Source: Bugula neritina (lineage: Eukaryota > Bryozoa > Gymnolaemata > Cheilostomatida > Bugulidae). From it: a stretch of DNA of 23,871 nt. This document shows positions 1 through 10,066 of this stretch, piece by piece (position 1 is the stretch's first letter; each line of letters begins with the position of its first letter). Both the position numbers and the translations under genes were made by a program. Under the pieces are notes generated by a model. It searched no databases. It was not told the origin of the DNA and was given only the letters and a program-made list of their open reading frames with translations. The DNA is taken from NCBI GenBank assembly GCA_964035545.1, contig CAXIUT010000087.1, forward strand, positions 1-23,871. The letters are read 5' to 3'.

Positions 1-105
1 CCCAACCCCAACCCCAACCCCAACCCCAACCCCAACCCCCAACCCCAACCCCAACCCCAACCCCAACCCCAACCCCAACCCCAACCCCAACCCAACCCCA
101 ACCCC
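1..105. repeat. Left telomere, C-strand repeats (CCCCAA)n
   Basis: About 17 units of CCCCAA in the orientation expected at a natural left chromosome end. Two irregular units are visible: one with five C near position 36 and one with three C near position 92. Unique AT-rich sequence starts at 106. The repeat is the GGGGTT type of oligohymenophorean ciliates. The odd units may be telomerase slips or base-calling errors. Confidence 0.97.
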
Positions 106-355
106 ATTATTTGTTTGAACAATATTAAATTGATAAATTAAATCATATATTGAATATAATAAATGGATGACAGCTTTATCTGGTCTGACATATTTGATAA
201 ATTTATATTATTTTCTAAATTATTCTAAACATTATCTAAAATATTAATAGAAAGAACTATTTTGGTATTACGAGTCATAATTGAATAGATTTCACTGTTA
301 TAACCAAATTGAATCTTAATTAAGATTATAATAATTTAAAGATTAACATCAAAAA

Positions 356-763
356 ATGTACTTCCAACCTACCCCTATGATTTTTAACTTCAATACATAT
401 ACTTTCTTAGGATATCCCCAAAATCAACCTCTACTTCAGAATGAACAAGAATTAAATCAAATATCTTTTAATCCCAATTCACAATCTGTTGACTCAAGAT
501 TAGAAAATCATTCAGAAAAGAAAAATAGCTCAAACGAAAGATAAACACTCTCCAATGAAATCAAAGTTGAACACCCAGATGATAGATCTTAAGAGCCTCC
601 AAAAAAGAGAAAATACAGAAAGAGAAGAAGAAATCTCAAAAAAAATATCATCTGTAACGTAAGAGGATGTCCTTCCTGCTTCTCCTCTGATATGGCATTT
701 AGAAATCATCAACGAAAAAGGCATAATATTAAAAAAAGACCCCAAAGTCATCTTTTGATATGA
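356..763 (+). CDS. C2H2 zinc-finger protein with basic nuclear-localisation-like tract
   Basis: A protein of 135 aa read with UAR = Glu, stop TGA. Residues 1-65 are polar and probably disordered. A strongly basic stretch (PPKKRKYRKRRR) near residues 80-91 looks like a nuclear localisation signal. It is followed by one classic C2H2 finger, C-x4-C-x12-H-x4-H, around residues 98-121. This suggests a nucleic-acid-binding, probably nuclear, protein; the target is unknown. The ATG is the first after the subtelomere and lies in an A-rich leader. The TGA at 761 is followed in the same frame by 31 protein-like codons up to a TGA at 857, which resemble a decayed second finger. No specific family was recognised. 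Confidence 0.75.
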
Positions 764-1152
764 TTATCTTATGCTTATGGCTTCTTAAGATTGAATTTAT
801 AAAATAAAAAGCAATTGAAAACTCATCAAACTAAAGTAATTAAAAATAAGTAAAAATGACATATTTGACAAATAGATTCTTAGTTATTTCATTTTAAAGT
901 GTTTATATTTGCATTATCTTGCTTCTTTATTTTTTTATCTTTTTACAATACTATCAAAACAAAACAAAATCAAAAATAAGATAAATAAATAAATTACGAC
1001 TAGATAGAAGTTTTTATTTCATAGTATTATCTTATTTTATTCATCTATTCTCATATTCTAAAAGCTCTCTTGACTTTGAATTGAATTTGTTGTTTTAGTT
1101 TATAATATAAGAAGAAGAGCAATAAAAATAAATATAATATAAGATGATTCTT
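764..1152. other. Intergenic stretch, about 390 bp
   Basis: Very AT-rich. The first 96 bases continue the frame of the zinc-finger gene past its TGA and may be a lost C-terminal extension. Beyond 860 I see only poly-T and poly-A-rich sequence and no convincing gene or motif on either strand. Confidence 0.5.
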
Positions 1153-1482
1153 TCACGTAAATAAAACATTCTGTTGCATTTTTGATTATTTTTGAACTAT
1201 TATTTTGATGATTTTATATTTTTTATGTTGAATATGATGAATATCTTAGCCAGATGACCCACATGAATAAAAAACACTGTTCTGAGTTTCAATAGTATTT
1301 AATCTTATATTTATTGTGATTGCAGAATCAATTAAAGCTATTCTTTGTAAAATCGTATGTATATCATCATATAACATCATGCCTCCAGATAGATAAAAAC
1401 AGATCTAGGATTTATTATTTTGAAAAAATAATTCAAAATTCATAATCTTACCATATAGATTTATTGATAAATAATTTTCCAT
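1153..1482 (-). CDS. Hypothetical protein, 109 aa
   Basis: One uninterrupted frame from ATG at 1482 to TGA at 1153, with two UAR codons read as Glu. Its middle (around SGGMMLYDDIHTILQRIAL) looks like ordinary folded protein, and the region is richer in G+C than the flanks. The C-terminal third is rich in Lys, Ile and Gln. No family was recognised. With only one stop codon in an AT-rich genome, a chance frame of this length is possible, so confidence is modest. It would be divergent from the potassium channel gene at 1640, with 157 bp between the starts. Confidence 0.35.
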
Positions 1483-1639
1483 CTTGATAGATGCATAAAA
1501 AGTATAAATTACTTAATAAATAAAAATAAATTAACAAACATTGAATTAGAATAAAACTTCAATAAAGTGACTCTAATGGTCATAGATGATATTTATTTTA
1601 TTGATATTAAGTTTAAAAAATAATATTCTATTCTATTCT

Positions 1640-2978
1640 ATGTAGAAAAAAAAGAGTAACTCTTCAACAGCTGACAATCTCAGATAAAGTATTGCTCAAA
1701 CAGCTAATCATAATTAATCTATATCGAAATAACAAATCCTCAATGGATCGGCCAATCAGAGATTCTTCAAAAGAATAGCAGGTATAGATCTTGCGATGGC
1801 AACTCTACTTATAGGACAACTTCTTCTCTTCTATTGCTACGTACTTTCAATAATATTTAGTTTTTAGCTATAAATAGTAGGAAAAAATACCTATGCTGGA
1901 TGGTTTCTCAGAGGAGGTAATATATGTGGAGCTTTCTGCTGCCTATTATTAATCATGAGGTACTTTTAACCTTGGAGTAAACAGTAAAGATGGAATGGAA
2001 TCAACGATAGTGTCCTGGGATTAATCATTAAAATCATTTTATGCCTAGTAATGCCTTATGATTTTATGAATAGTGTAATGCTCGAACTTTCTTATGCTGA
2101 ACCTTCATCCAATAGTTATGTAGATTATGTTGACAAACTTAACTATTTTCTGATCATTCTAGCATGCTTAAGAGTTGTCTTTTTTTGGTACTATTTTTCT
2201 TACACAAACCCATTATATGTCTCCAAGAGCAGGAAGAATAAATAAACTCTATGGATCTTATAATGGAGTCATGTACTGTTTGAAATCAATCTTTAAAGAT
2301 AACCCTTTCTCATTTATCATGGTCATTTTTGTCCTCTCTCTTGGATTATTCACATTTTCTTTTAGAATAGCAGAGCATATACTTTACACAACTTCGGCTT
2401 CAACAACTTATTCTAACATGGTCTGGATGACAGTTATCACCATGGACAACTGTAGGATATGGAGATTTTTACCCTAAAACAGAAATAGGAAGACTTATTG
2501 GTGCTCTATGTGTAACCTGGGGAGTCCTTATCGTATCTGTGATGGTTGTTGTTCTTACAAATGCATTTGCAATGAATAGAAGTAAATAATCCTTAACTTA
2601 GATTAGTCACAAACTCTAAATATTTTAAAAGACTGGAAACTCACTCTGATTTAAGGAAGGCAGCAGGAGAGTTTATAAGGTAAAAGTGTATGGAGGATAT
2701 GGTCTAATTATAAATAAAAGCTTCGTCGACGTGAGAAGTTAAAAGAAAGAAAATTAATGCTTCGATTTAGACACTTTAGAAGAGTTAAGGATATGGCAAA
2801 TATCTCAGAATCATAAATAGATTTTTACAATTAGATGACAAGATAGTTTGAGAGAGCCTTTGTTAATCTTTAAATCTTGACTGAAAATAATATGATGATT
2901 TTAAATCACCTAAATGAGCGGTATATTTTCCAAAATAATCTATAATCAAAAGAGGAGTCACAAGAATAAACAATCTGA
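1640..2978 (+). CDS. SK/IK-type potassium channel (frameshifted in this sequence)
   Basis: Six-transmembrane potassium channel resembling small-conductance calcium-activated channels. In order: a polar N-terminus, S1 starting near IAGIDLAMATLL, S2, S3, S4 (ACLRVVFFWYY), S5 (SFIMVIFVLSLGLF), the selectivity filter TMTTVGYGDFYP, S6, then a region matching the SK calmodulin-binding segment (SLTEISHKLEIF, RKAAGEFI, then a basic helix and DFYNEM). In SK channels this segment binds calmodulin and gives calcium gating; that role is inferred here. The reading frame moves by +1 at four places: the T7 run near 2177-2183, ATGG at 2442-2445 directly before the filter, the TTTTAAAA run near 2623-2630, and AAAA near 2716-2719. 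Reading through these gives about 440 aa. Probably sequencing indels; a pseudogene is possible. Confidence 0.85.
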
Positions 2979-3104
2979 ATTGTGAAAAATTGATCTTCTA
3001 TTGCTAATTTAGATTAAAAAAATTCAATATTATTCTTCATAATATGAAAAATTATTTATGCCACTTATTAAGATAAACTTTCAATAATTATAATATATAA
3101 TTCA

Positions 3105-3538
3105 ATGGCAAAAATATAACATAACCATAATATGTAAAGTAATTAAATTGAAGAAGAAGATAACAGGAAATACAAACACATCAACTTTGAAGTATTTATC
3201 TGTTAAATAAGTTAAGAATGAACCTTATTAGAAAAGTTGAGGAAGAAGGGGTTTCGATCTATAGAGCTTCAAAATTATTGGACATCAAAAACTGTACAGC
3301 TAAAGCAATACTTCGACAGTATAGAAGAAAAGGCCACATTTTCAAGAGAAAAGAATAAGAAGGAAAGAATGAATAAATTAGGGATAATTTTTTGAATAAT
3401 ATCATTTCTCCAGAAGCCTAAAACTTAAATGAAGTTCGTTAAGAAGCTAGGATATTACCAGTTGAACTTCAAAATCCTTTCCCTTGGAATTTTTACGGAT
3501 ATATTCCTTATTAGAGCTAATTTTCCTTATTTTACTGA
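3105..3538 (+). CDS. Helix-turn-helix DNA-binding-like protein, 137 aa, one 20-nt intron
   Basis: Two exons (3105-3191 and 3212-3538) joined over a 20-nt GT-AG intron give 137 aa ending at TGA. Residues ~22-75 form a helix-turn-helix of the kind seen in transposase-derived and paired-like proteins: KYKHINFE, then LIRKVEEEG, SIYRASKLLDI and TAKAILRQYRRKGHI. The last part is the recognition helix followed by basic residues. The C-terminus is acidic then aromatic (NPFPWNFYGY, FSLFY), which could be a protein-contact tail. There is no catalytic DDE domain, so this is not an active transposase. The role is probably a DNA-binding regulator; this is inference from the fold only. No frame breaks. Confidence 0.7.
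3192..3211 (+). other. Intron, 20 nt
   Basis: Begins GTATTT and ends AAATAAG. Splicing after codon 29 joins NFE to LRMNLIRKV and keeps the helix-turn-helix frame; without splicing the frame meets a TGA. Confidence 0.75.
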
Positions 3539-4219
3539 TGACAAAGATCTAATGATGTCTATGCATAAATAAATAAGTTTATAAGTATTAAAAGTTAGTC
3601 CATAAGATATCTAGCCACAACAAGATTTCCTCTTTGATGATTTCATAAAACTAAATTACTTTTTTCTGAAAAACTTTAAAAAAATATATTGTCATGGATC
3701 TTGTTCAAAAAAAAAATAGTGATAGCCAATATCTTATAGAGAATAAAATATATTTTGCTTTATCATAATAAAATGTTATCAATAAAGCCACAACTTATTT
3801 TGATAATTTTTTGACAATAACATCATGGATCATGATCTTGTCATCTGTCAAATAAAAAAATCTAGAAATAACTAATAGGGTCATATTCATGATATTTTTA
3901 ATAAATTAAATAAAGATGATAAAAAGTAGTTGAGAAAGATTCTTTTCAGTCCCTTAAAACATAATCTATTATTATTTATAATTTTTATCATAAAAGAAAA
4001 GATAGTATTTCATATTTATCTGAATAGAAATAATATATTCCTTCTTTTTAAAAATGATTTTTCTTTCATTTGTAAAACATTTGAAGAATTAATATTTTAT
4101 TTGATAATAATAACCTCTTTTAATGAGTCTAAATTATTTCAAAAGAATTTATCTTTTTCTAAAGATCATATTTGCATTTATTTTTTATATATTTATTAAT
4201 ATTTTTTTGTGAAGGGAAG
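3539..4219. other. Long gap without a supported gene, 680 bp
   Basis: The longest gene-poor stretch in piece A, very low in G+C with many homopolymers. It contains a 154-codon minus-strand frame (listed separately) and an overlapping plus-strand frame at 3930-4199, neither convincing. A short motif CATGGATC occurs near 3693 and again near 3831, the second inside the self-complementary ATCATGAT context. No RNA gene was recognised. Confidence 0.4.
3705..4169 (-). CDS. Weak candidate: hypothetical protein, 154 aa
   Basis: ATG at 4169 to TGA at 3705 without interruption. The product would be Lys, Ile, Tyr and Phe rich with a few hydrophobic stretches (QLLFIIFIEFI, ALLITFYY). It resembles the kind of composition that AT-rich noncoding DNA gives when only TGA is a stop. 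I recognise no family and list it only because it fills an otherwise unusually long gap. Confidence 0.15.
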
Positions 4220-4627
4220 ATGGGATGTTGCCCTTTTTACAAAAGAAATGTTCAAGTATCTGATGGAGCCCTATCCAATTCAGATAAACCAATAGTTTAA
4301 TTCAAAAAAATATAATAATAGACTCCTGAGTCACCTTTACAAAGTTCAGAAACAAAAAAAAATAATAAGAATCTTGTAGATAAAATTCTTTAATCATAAA
4401 AACAATTATAAGCTCAATCAAATCTTAACATAATTCTCTCAGCATAGCATTCAAATGAAGGATAATGTTCCAGCAATGAACCATAATTTATGTAGCATCC
4501 AGGATTCAATTTACTCGCACATTCGAATATTCGATAGTCTATCATATATAGATGGGAATCTCCCTAATTCAAAATAGAAGAACTCATTAATTCAGTAAAT
4601 TATGACAAACTATTTAAATAAAACTGA
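4220..4627 (+). CDS. Short MGCC lipid-anchored protein of unknown function, 135 aa
   Basis: The protein starts MGCCPFYKR: Gly2 fits N-myristoylation and Cys3/Cys4 fit palmitoylation, so it is probably tethered to the cytoplasmic face of a membrane. The rest is polar and Ser, Asn and Gln rich with no recognised domain; the C-terminal part (IIYRWESP, IEELINSVNYDKLF) looks more structured. The frame is clean, ending in TGA at 4625. A motif of this kind also begins the proteins at 16093 and 17494. The start is fixed by the lipidation motif directly after the ATG. Confidence 0.65.
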
Positions 4628-4776
4628 CTTTTTGTCTTGAAATCTTGATTTTTTTTAGTATTTTCAAACAAAAAAATTTATGAAAAAGATATAAAAAAGT
4701 CTCAATTCTTTAATATAACTTAATTTTATCTAACCTATATTTAGTATTACATCATACTTATATAAACTTTGACCAA

Positions 4777-6742
4777 ATGGAAAAAATTATTGAGTTATAG
4801 CGCAGCAAATCAAACCTTTGTCCTGATGTTCTTGGATCATTTTCTTTACGGTGAAAAATATTATAGGGATCTTAAACAGCATCTTGAAGCTGGACCCACT
4901 TTACCATATACTCCAAACATCTACAACAAAAACAGACTAGAACTAATAAAAGATGCCTACAAATATTTACCATTGATATACAACTACAATGTCCATCATT
5001 TTAATAAAAGCAAACATGAACATCTTAAATCAGATTATTCTCTTTTAACTAACCCACACCAGATGCCTGGAGGAGTTCATTTTGGAATGTTTGTTAAGTA
5101 TATATAACTAATGGGGACAGAAGAACAAAAGAAACTCTATCTTCATAAAGCAATGTCGTGTTAGATCATGGGATGCTATGCTCAAACTGAAGTTGGACAT
5201 GGTTCTGACATCAGAAGTCTTGAAACAACAGCTGAATACGATCATACAACTAAAGAGTGGATCATCAACTCACCAACTATTAGCTCAGCCAAATATTGGC
5301 CAGGAGAGCTCTCTGTCCTTGCAAACTATGCTATCGTTTTTGCTCAAACTCTGATTAAAGGCAAAAATCATGGAGTCAATCCCTTCTTAGTTGAGATAAA
5401 AGACAAAAATTATAACTGGTTGCCAGGAATCGAAGGAGGTGACATTGGACCTAAGATAGGTTTTCATGCAAAATAGAATGGCTATATGTTCCTCAGAAGT
5501 GTAAGAATTCCTAAAAATAATCTGTTTACAAAATATGCTGAAGTTACTGATGCTGGATAGTTTTAGACAGGTGGGAGACCCAAGGATAGGATATGGAACT
5601 ATGATGTTTATTAGAGAACTTATTAGCTGTGCTTGTCCTAAGGTTTATGCCCAAGCTATTATAATTTCTGCTCGATATTCTCTTTTCAGAAAGCAAGGTG
5701 TGGGTCATGATAAGAAGTAAAATACTATCATCTAATATCAAACTCAACAGGAAAAAGTTATTCCAAGAATAGCTGAATACTATGCTATCACACTAGCAGG
5801 CAATAAAATAAAGATGTAAGTTAAACAAATTCAAAGAAAGTGGTAAAAAGTGATTTTTCTTTACTTCAAGAGACTCATTCAAATCTTGCTTTTAGTAAAT
5901 GCTTATTTAGCTAATTAGCTCAAGATGGAATGGAAATTCTTAGAAGATCATTAGGAGGTCATGGAACTTCTTATTATTCAGGAGTACCCCAACTTATGAA
6001 TGAATATGTTGCCAATAATACTCATGAAGGATAAAATACTGTAATGTACCTTCAGACAGCTAGATATATCTTAAAAGGATACCTTGGACATATCACAAAA
6101 GGAAAACCTCTTACAGATAGCATCAAGTATATCAACCGTTTCCAAGAGTTATCAGAAGTGCAGTTTGCTGGAAAGAAACCTTGGACGATGGAAGAGTTGA
6201 GAGATGTATTGATCAGAGCTATAAGTCATATCCTTGGTTTGATAGGAACTAGAATATCAAAACAAAGAGCTTGGATAAACTGAAGCTGACATTATCAACT
6301 ACAAAACTGGAATCAGACTCCAACAACTAGCTCAACTTCATGGAGTTCACTTCATGGTTCATTAGTTCATCGAAGCTATCAAGAGATAGAAGAATGATAG
6401 CATCAAGCCTCTTCTCACTGACTTGTGTAAACTCTTTGCAGTAGGACAGATTCAAAGACTAGCTGAACCTATTATCGAAGGAGGATTTGTTTGTCCTGTA
6501 AAATGGTCTATGCTGAATGTCTAGAAGGAAGGAGCTTTGAAAAAGATAAGACCTGAAATAGCTATACTGCTTGACTCTTATGGAATTCTGATAAGTTCCT
6601 TAGGTCTGAGCTGGTTCGTGGAAATCCTTATGAAAACTTTTTGAACAGAGCTCGAGAATGTGATATCAATACCAGTGTGACAGAATCAGCTTTGGAAGTA
6701 GGAAAAATAAAAGAAGTACTAGCTGCAAAACCACGTCTATGA
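4777..6742 (+). CDS. ACOX: Acyl-CoA oxidase, peroxisomal type (frame breaks)
   Basis: Flavoenzyme that oxidises acyl-CoA to trans-2-enoyl-CoA with release of hydrogen peroxide, the first step of peroxisomal beta-oxidation. The product is about 650 aa, close to human ACOX1. Landmarks: MPGGVHFGMF, GCYAQTEVGHG (flavin/substrate region), GDIGPKIGFHAK, GYGTMMF, LGGHGTS, and HEGENTVMYLQTAR with the catalytic-base glutamate. UAR codons sit where the family has Glu (LEIIG-like and EGEN). The frame breaks at five places: A6 at 4781-4786 just after the ATG (+1), GGG near 5573 (+1), near 5810-5860 (-1, or a 35-nt intron from 5816), 6230-6265 (+1), and near 6585 (-1). The C-terminus reads KPRL, not a standard SKL-type peroxisomal signal. 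Confidence 0.9.
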
Positions 6743-6935
6743 TAAATTCAAGAAAATCTCTCTTAAATATTTTATAGTGATTAACAATCAATAAAACTAT
6801 TCTTTAATTCTTTGTCGAAAAATAAAGAATAATTGAATATTTATAGTTTTGAATATTTCAAAAGTCAAATATATAAAGTGCGGTTAAATCTTAAATTAAT
6901 CAATTCAAATTAACAAAGGTATATCATTTAGAAAC

Positions 6936-7948
6936 ATGAACTCTATTTTCCTTGACTCTCAGGTTTAAGAACCCATTCTCACTGCAAACCCTCAACGTTT
7001 CGTTCTCTTTCCCATCCAATACCACTCCATCTATGAAATGTACAAGAAGCACTTGGCTTCTTTCTGGACTGCAGATGAGGTTGATCTCTACCAAGATAAT
7101 AAAGACTGGCAGAAATTAAATCAACAGGAAAAACACTTCATCAAGAATGTGCTTGCCTTCTTCGCAGCTTCAGATGGAATTGTTCTTGAAAACTTGGCAG
7201 AGCAGTTTTTTTCAGAAGTTCAAATACCTGAAGCGCGCTGCTTTTATGGATTCCAAATAGCAATGGAAAATATTCACTCTGAAACCTACTCTCTCCTGAT
7301 TGACACCTACATCAAAGATGCAAATGAAAAGAACTTCCTTTTCTCAGCAATCACTAACATCGATGTGGTTCGAGATAAAGCTCAATGGGCAATGAAGTGG
7401 ATGAACAAAGAAAAGTCTTTCCATGAAAGATTGATAGCTTTCGCAGCTGTAGAAGGTATTTTCTTCTCAGGATCTTTCTGTGCTATCTTCTGGCTCAAGA
7501 AAAGGTCACTGATGCCTGGACTTACTTTCTCAAACGAACTCATTTCAAGAGATTAAGGACTTCATACTGACTTTGCTTGTCACCTCTATTCTCTTCTGAA
7601 GAACAAACTTAAGCCAGAACTGATTCAATAGATCATCCGAGAAGCAGTAGATATTTAGAAAAAGTTTATTTCTTAAAGTTTGCCAAGTGACCTCATTGGA
7701 ATAAACTCAAAAGTAATTCTTTTTTTATTTAGATGATGACTCAATATATTGAATGTGTAGCTGATCGATTGTTGATGGCTCTTGGTGCTCCTAAACTATG
7801 GGGAAGTAAAAATCCTTTTGACTGGATGGAAATGATTTCTTTGCAAGGAAAGACCAATTTCTTTGAGAGAAGAGTTGGATAGTATCAAAAGTCAGGTGTT
7901 ATGACTTCTAAAGAAGATAAATAGTTCAAATTAAATGCCTAGTTTTGA
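6936..7948 (+). CDS. RNR2: Ribonucleoside-diphosphate reductase small subunit (R2)
   Basis: Makes the tyrosyl radical that the large subunit uses to reduce ribonucleotides for DNA synthesis. Two exons (6936-7712 and 7733-7948) encode 330 aa, a normal length for a short eukaryotic R2. Iron ligands visible: Asp80 (ASDGIV), Glu111 and His114 (MENIHSE), Glu173 (AAVEGIFF), Glu207 and His210 (SRDEGLH). The radical tyrosine is Tyr118. Glu207 is encoded by TAA (7554-7556), which is strong evidence for UAR = Glu. The C-terminus ends in AEF, like the DF-ending peptide that docks on the large subunit. The frame is clean and the G+C is higher than in neighbours, suggesting strong expression. Confidence 0.96.
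7713..7732 (+). other. Intron in the R2 gene, 20 nt
   Basis: GTAATTC, a T-rich middle, then ATTTAG. Removal joins LIGINSK to MMTQYIE, as in the conserved R2 sequence. This is the best-supported intron in the window. Confidence 0.93.
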
Positions 7949-8093
7949 TCAATATATTCTCGATTAATAATAAATTTCTAACTTTAATTAATACTTTTGC
8001 TAAAACTAAATTATCAATCCTATTTTAGGCTTATTAAAAGTATGATTAAGTCAAGATTTAATCACCATATAATTATATAGAATTATAGCAAGA

Positions 8094-9050
8094 ATGATTG
8101 ATTAAATCGCAATTACTTTCCTCGTGGTTTTGATCATAGTTGCTCTCTGGTTGATTCAGCCTTATAAAAACTGGAAAAAGAACTTTGACTCTCGTCAATA
8201 TTAGCCTATCTCCATAACAGATCGTCAACGCACTAAACATACTTTAGCATCTTACACGTCATTCAAAGAAAAAGATAGTAATCCCTAAATCTCTCTTGTT
8301 GTTCCTGCTTATAATGAAGAAGAAAGAATTCCATTAATGTTAGCAGATGTTGCTGCTTTCTTTAAACCAAAAGGAATTAACCATTAAATCATTGTCATTA
8401 ATGATGGGAGCAAAGATAAAACTACTAGTGTTGCTCTTTAGCAAGCAGATCAACTCAATCTCAATCTTATTGTAGTATAATACCCAAAAAATAGAGGAAA
8501 AGGAGGAGCTGTAAGAGCTGGAATGTCTCTTGTTAGAGGATAATATTCTTTGATGTTGGATGCAGATGGAGCTACTACCTTTTCAGAGTTGTAAAATGTT
8601 TGGAACAAATTGAAATAACTAAAAAAATAGAAAAAAACTGAGTTAGTTATGGTAGTCGGATCAAGGAAATTAAACTAATAAGAAGGTAAAGTTCAAAGAA
8701 AATGGTATAGAAAGTTTATAGCTTTTGTATTTAAATGTGTGATAACTTTCCTTCTTGGAATAAAAATCAAAGATACTCAATGTGGTTTTAAACTATTTAC
8801 GCGAGAGGCTTCCCAACTTTTGTTTAAAACTCTTCACATTTAGCGATTCGCTTTTGATGTTTAATTATTTTTCCTATGTAACAAATTTGGAGTACAAGCA
8901 GCTGAAGTAGGTGTTTAATGGAGAGATGTTGACGGTAGTAAACTCAGTATTGTTGATGCTTCAGTGAATATGTTCAGAGATGTTCTTATGATTCGGTTTT
9001 ACTACCTTTTGGGATTATGGAAATATTCAGATTCTGTTCAGGTCAAATGA
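8094..9050 (+). CDS. ALG5: Dolichyl-phosphate beta-glucosyltransferase
   Basis: Transfers glucose from UDP-glucose to dolichyl phosphate on the cytoplasmic face of the ER, supplying donor for glucosylation of N-glycan precursors. The protein is 318 aa (the human enzyme is 324). One N-terminal membrane segment (residues ~5-22), then a GT-A family 2 domain: VVPAYNEEERIP, INDGSKD, NRGKGGAVRAG, the DxD motif LDADGAT near residue 156, KDTQCGFKLF, and WRDVDGSK. Several UAR codons fall on family glutamates (RGE before the DxD motif; HIERFAFDVELF). The frame is intact. It converges with the coiled-coil gene at 9232, 181 bp apart. Confidence 0.95.
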
Positions 9051-9231
9051 TTAAAGATGAAAATATGTTAACTATTTAATTAATAAAAGTAATATTAATT
9101 CTAATATCAAACTTCTATTGAATCGATTTAATTCAATAGTTCTTTATATTGTGATTTCATTTATTCGAATAGTTTTTCAACTTTATTTCTCATTTTTTTT
9201 GATCTTTAAAGAATTTAGCTATGATTACTGA

Positions 9232-9873
9232 TCAAAGTAGGAATAGGCACTGCTGAGTTGACTACTCTCTGCACTTGATTTAGGTTTTAAAGATAGTTTT
9301 CTAGTACATTAAGTTCATCAGTTAGTCCTAGATATCATCAAAACTACCTTGAGTATTAGTATAAACTTCATATAAATAAAGTTGTTTCATGTATTATTCG
9401 CGTTCATCAAGATTAACACTATACTGAATGATGTTGTTTGTTATTGATTCTATTGATTTTGCCCTAAGCATGTCAGATAGTTTCTTCTGAAGGTTCTTTA
9501 TTCTGTCTACAACTGTTCCACTTTTCTCTGTTTTTTGTTTGTGAACTTAGTAACTAGTTACTTTAGACTCTAAACGTTAAATTCTTTGTTAAAGCTCCAA
9601 TATTTCATTCGGAATGGAAAGAGATAAAGTAAACTTTTAGCTTTAAACTTCAGCTTCTTTGAAGTTTTAAAACAAAGAAACATTTTTTTTATTTGCTTTT
9701 TCCTATTTTTATATTTTTAAAGCCTGAATTCGTGATTTAATATGTGATAGCCGATCCTGAAGATTGCCTTTTGCTTCTAGTTATACTCCTTAGTATTCTT
9801 TTATCTCTTAAATAACATTTTCTGGATGTTTATTTCCTTAACAAATGAAGTAGTCACCATCTCTAACAATCAT
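9232..9873 (-). CDS. Coiled-coil protein, 213 aa, unrecognised
   Basis: An uninterrupted frame starting MIVRDGDYFICEGNKH and ending at TGA. Most of the protein is helical and charged, with heptad-like stretches (QDRLSHIKSRIQALKIEK; LELEQRIERLESKVTSY; VVDRIKNLQKKLSDML). The pattern of a LE-RIERLE coil followed by further helices faintly recalls the C-terminal part of dynamitin (dynactin subunit 2), but the N-terminus does not match, so no symbol is given. It shares a 193-bp divergent upstream region with the gene at 10067. Confidence 0.7.
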
Positions 9874-10066
9874 TTTTGGTTTTTGTAGAGTTTGATATTA
9901 ATTAAATATATAGAATTCAAGTAAATTTGATTTAAAATATTTAAACTATTAAAATAATAACACTAACTTGGAATCAATAAATATTAATCAGCTGAAGAGA
10001 TATTATGATCAATTGATTTAAAAAAAGTTTAATAATAATAATTAATAATAAAATAAAATCTCAAAC
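9874..10066. promoter_or_regulatory. Divergent upstream region between two genes
   Basis: 193 bp of very AT-rich DNA between the starts of the minus gene at 9873 and the plus gene at 10067. It must hold both promoters and 5' leaders. The TTAATAATAATAATTAATAATAAAATAAA tract sits directly before the plus-strand ATG in several short AAT runs. No specific factor site was recognised. Confidence 0.4.

Noticed and set aside
2582-2606. 25-nt intron in the potassium channel (GTAAAT...ATTAG)
   Set aside because: It would restore the frame, but the translated sequence inside it (SLTEISHKLEIF after correction) aligns with the SK calmodulin-binding region at the right spacing, so a 1-nt indel is the better explanation.
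2702-2720. 19-nt intron in the potassium channel (GTCTAA...AAAAG)
   Set aside because: Arithmetically possible, but the ends are unlike the other introns and removal shortens the conserved helix further; an extra A in AAAA is simpler.
3930-4199. Plus-strand frame of 89 aa
   Set aside because: Phe/Ile/Lys/Leu-rich low-complexity composition typical of AT-rich noncoding DNA, overlapping another frame, with no domain.
5544-5747. Minus-strand frame inside the acyl-CoA oxidase gene
   Set aside because: It is antisense to strongly conserved ACOX coding sequence and has no protein character.
1640-6742. Euplotes-style programmed +1 frameshifting
   Set aside because: Euplotes shifts occur at AAA-TAA/TAG stop contexts. 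Here UAR is sense, shifts go in both directions, and they sit mostly in homopolymers.
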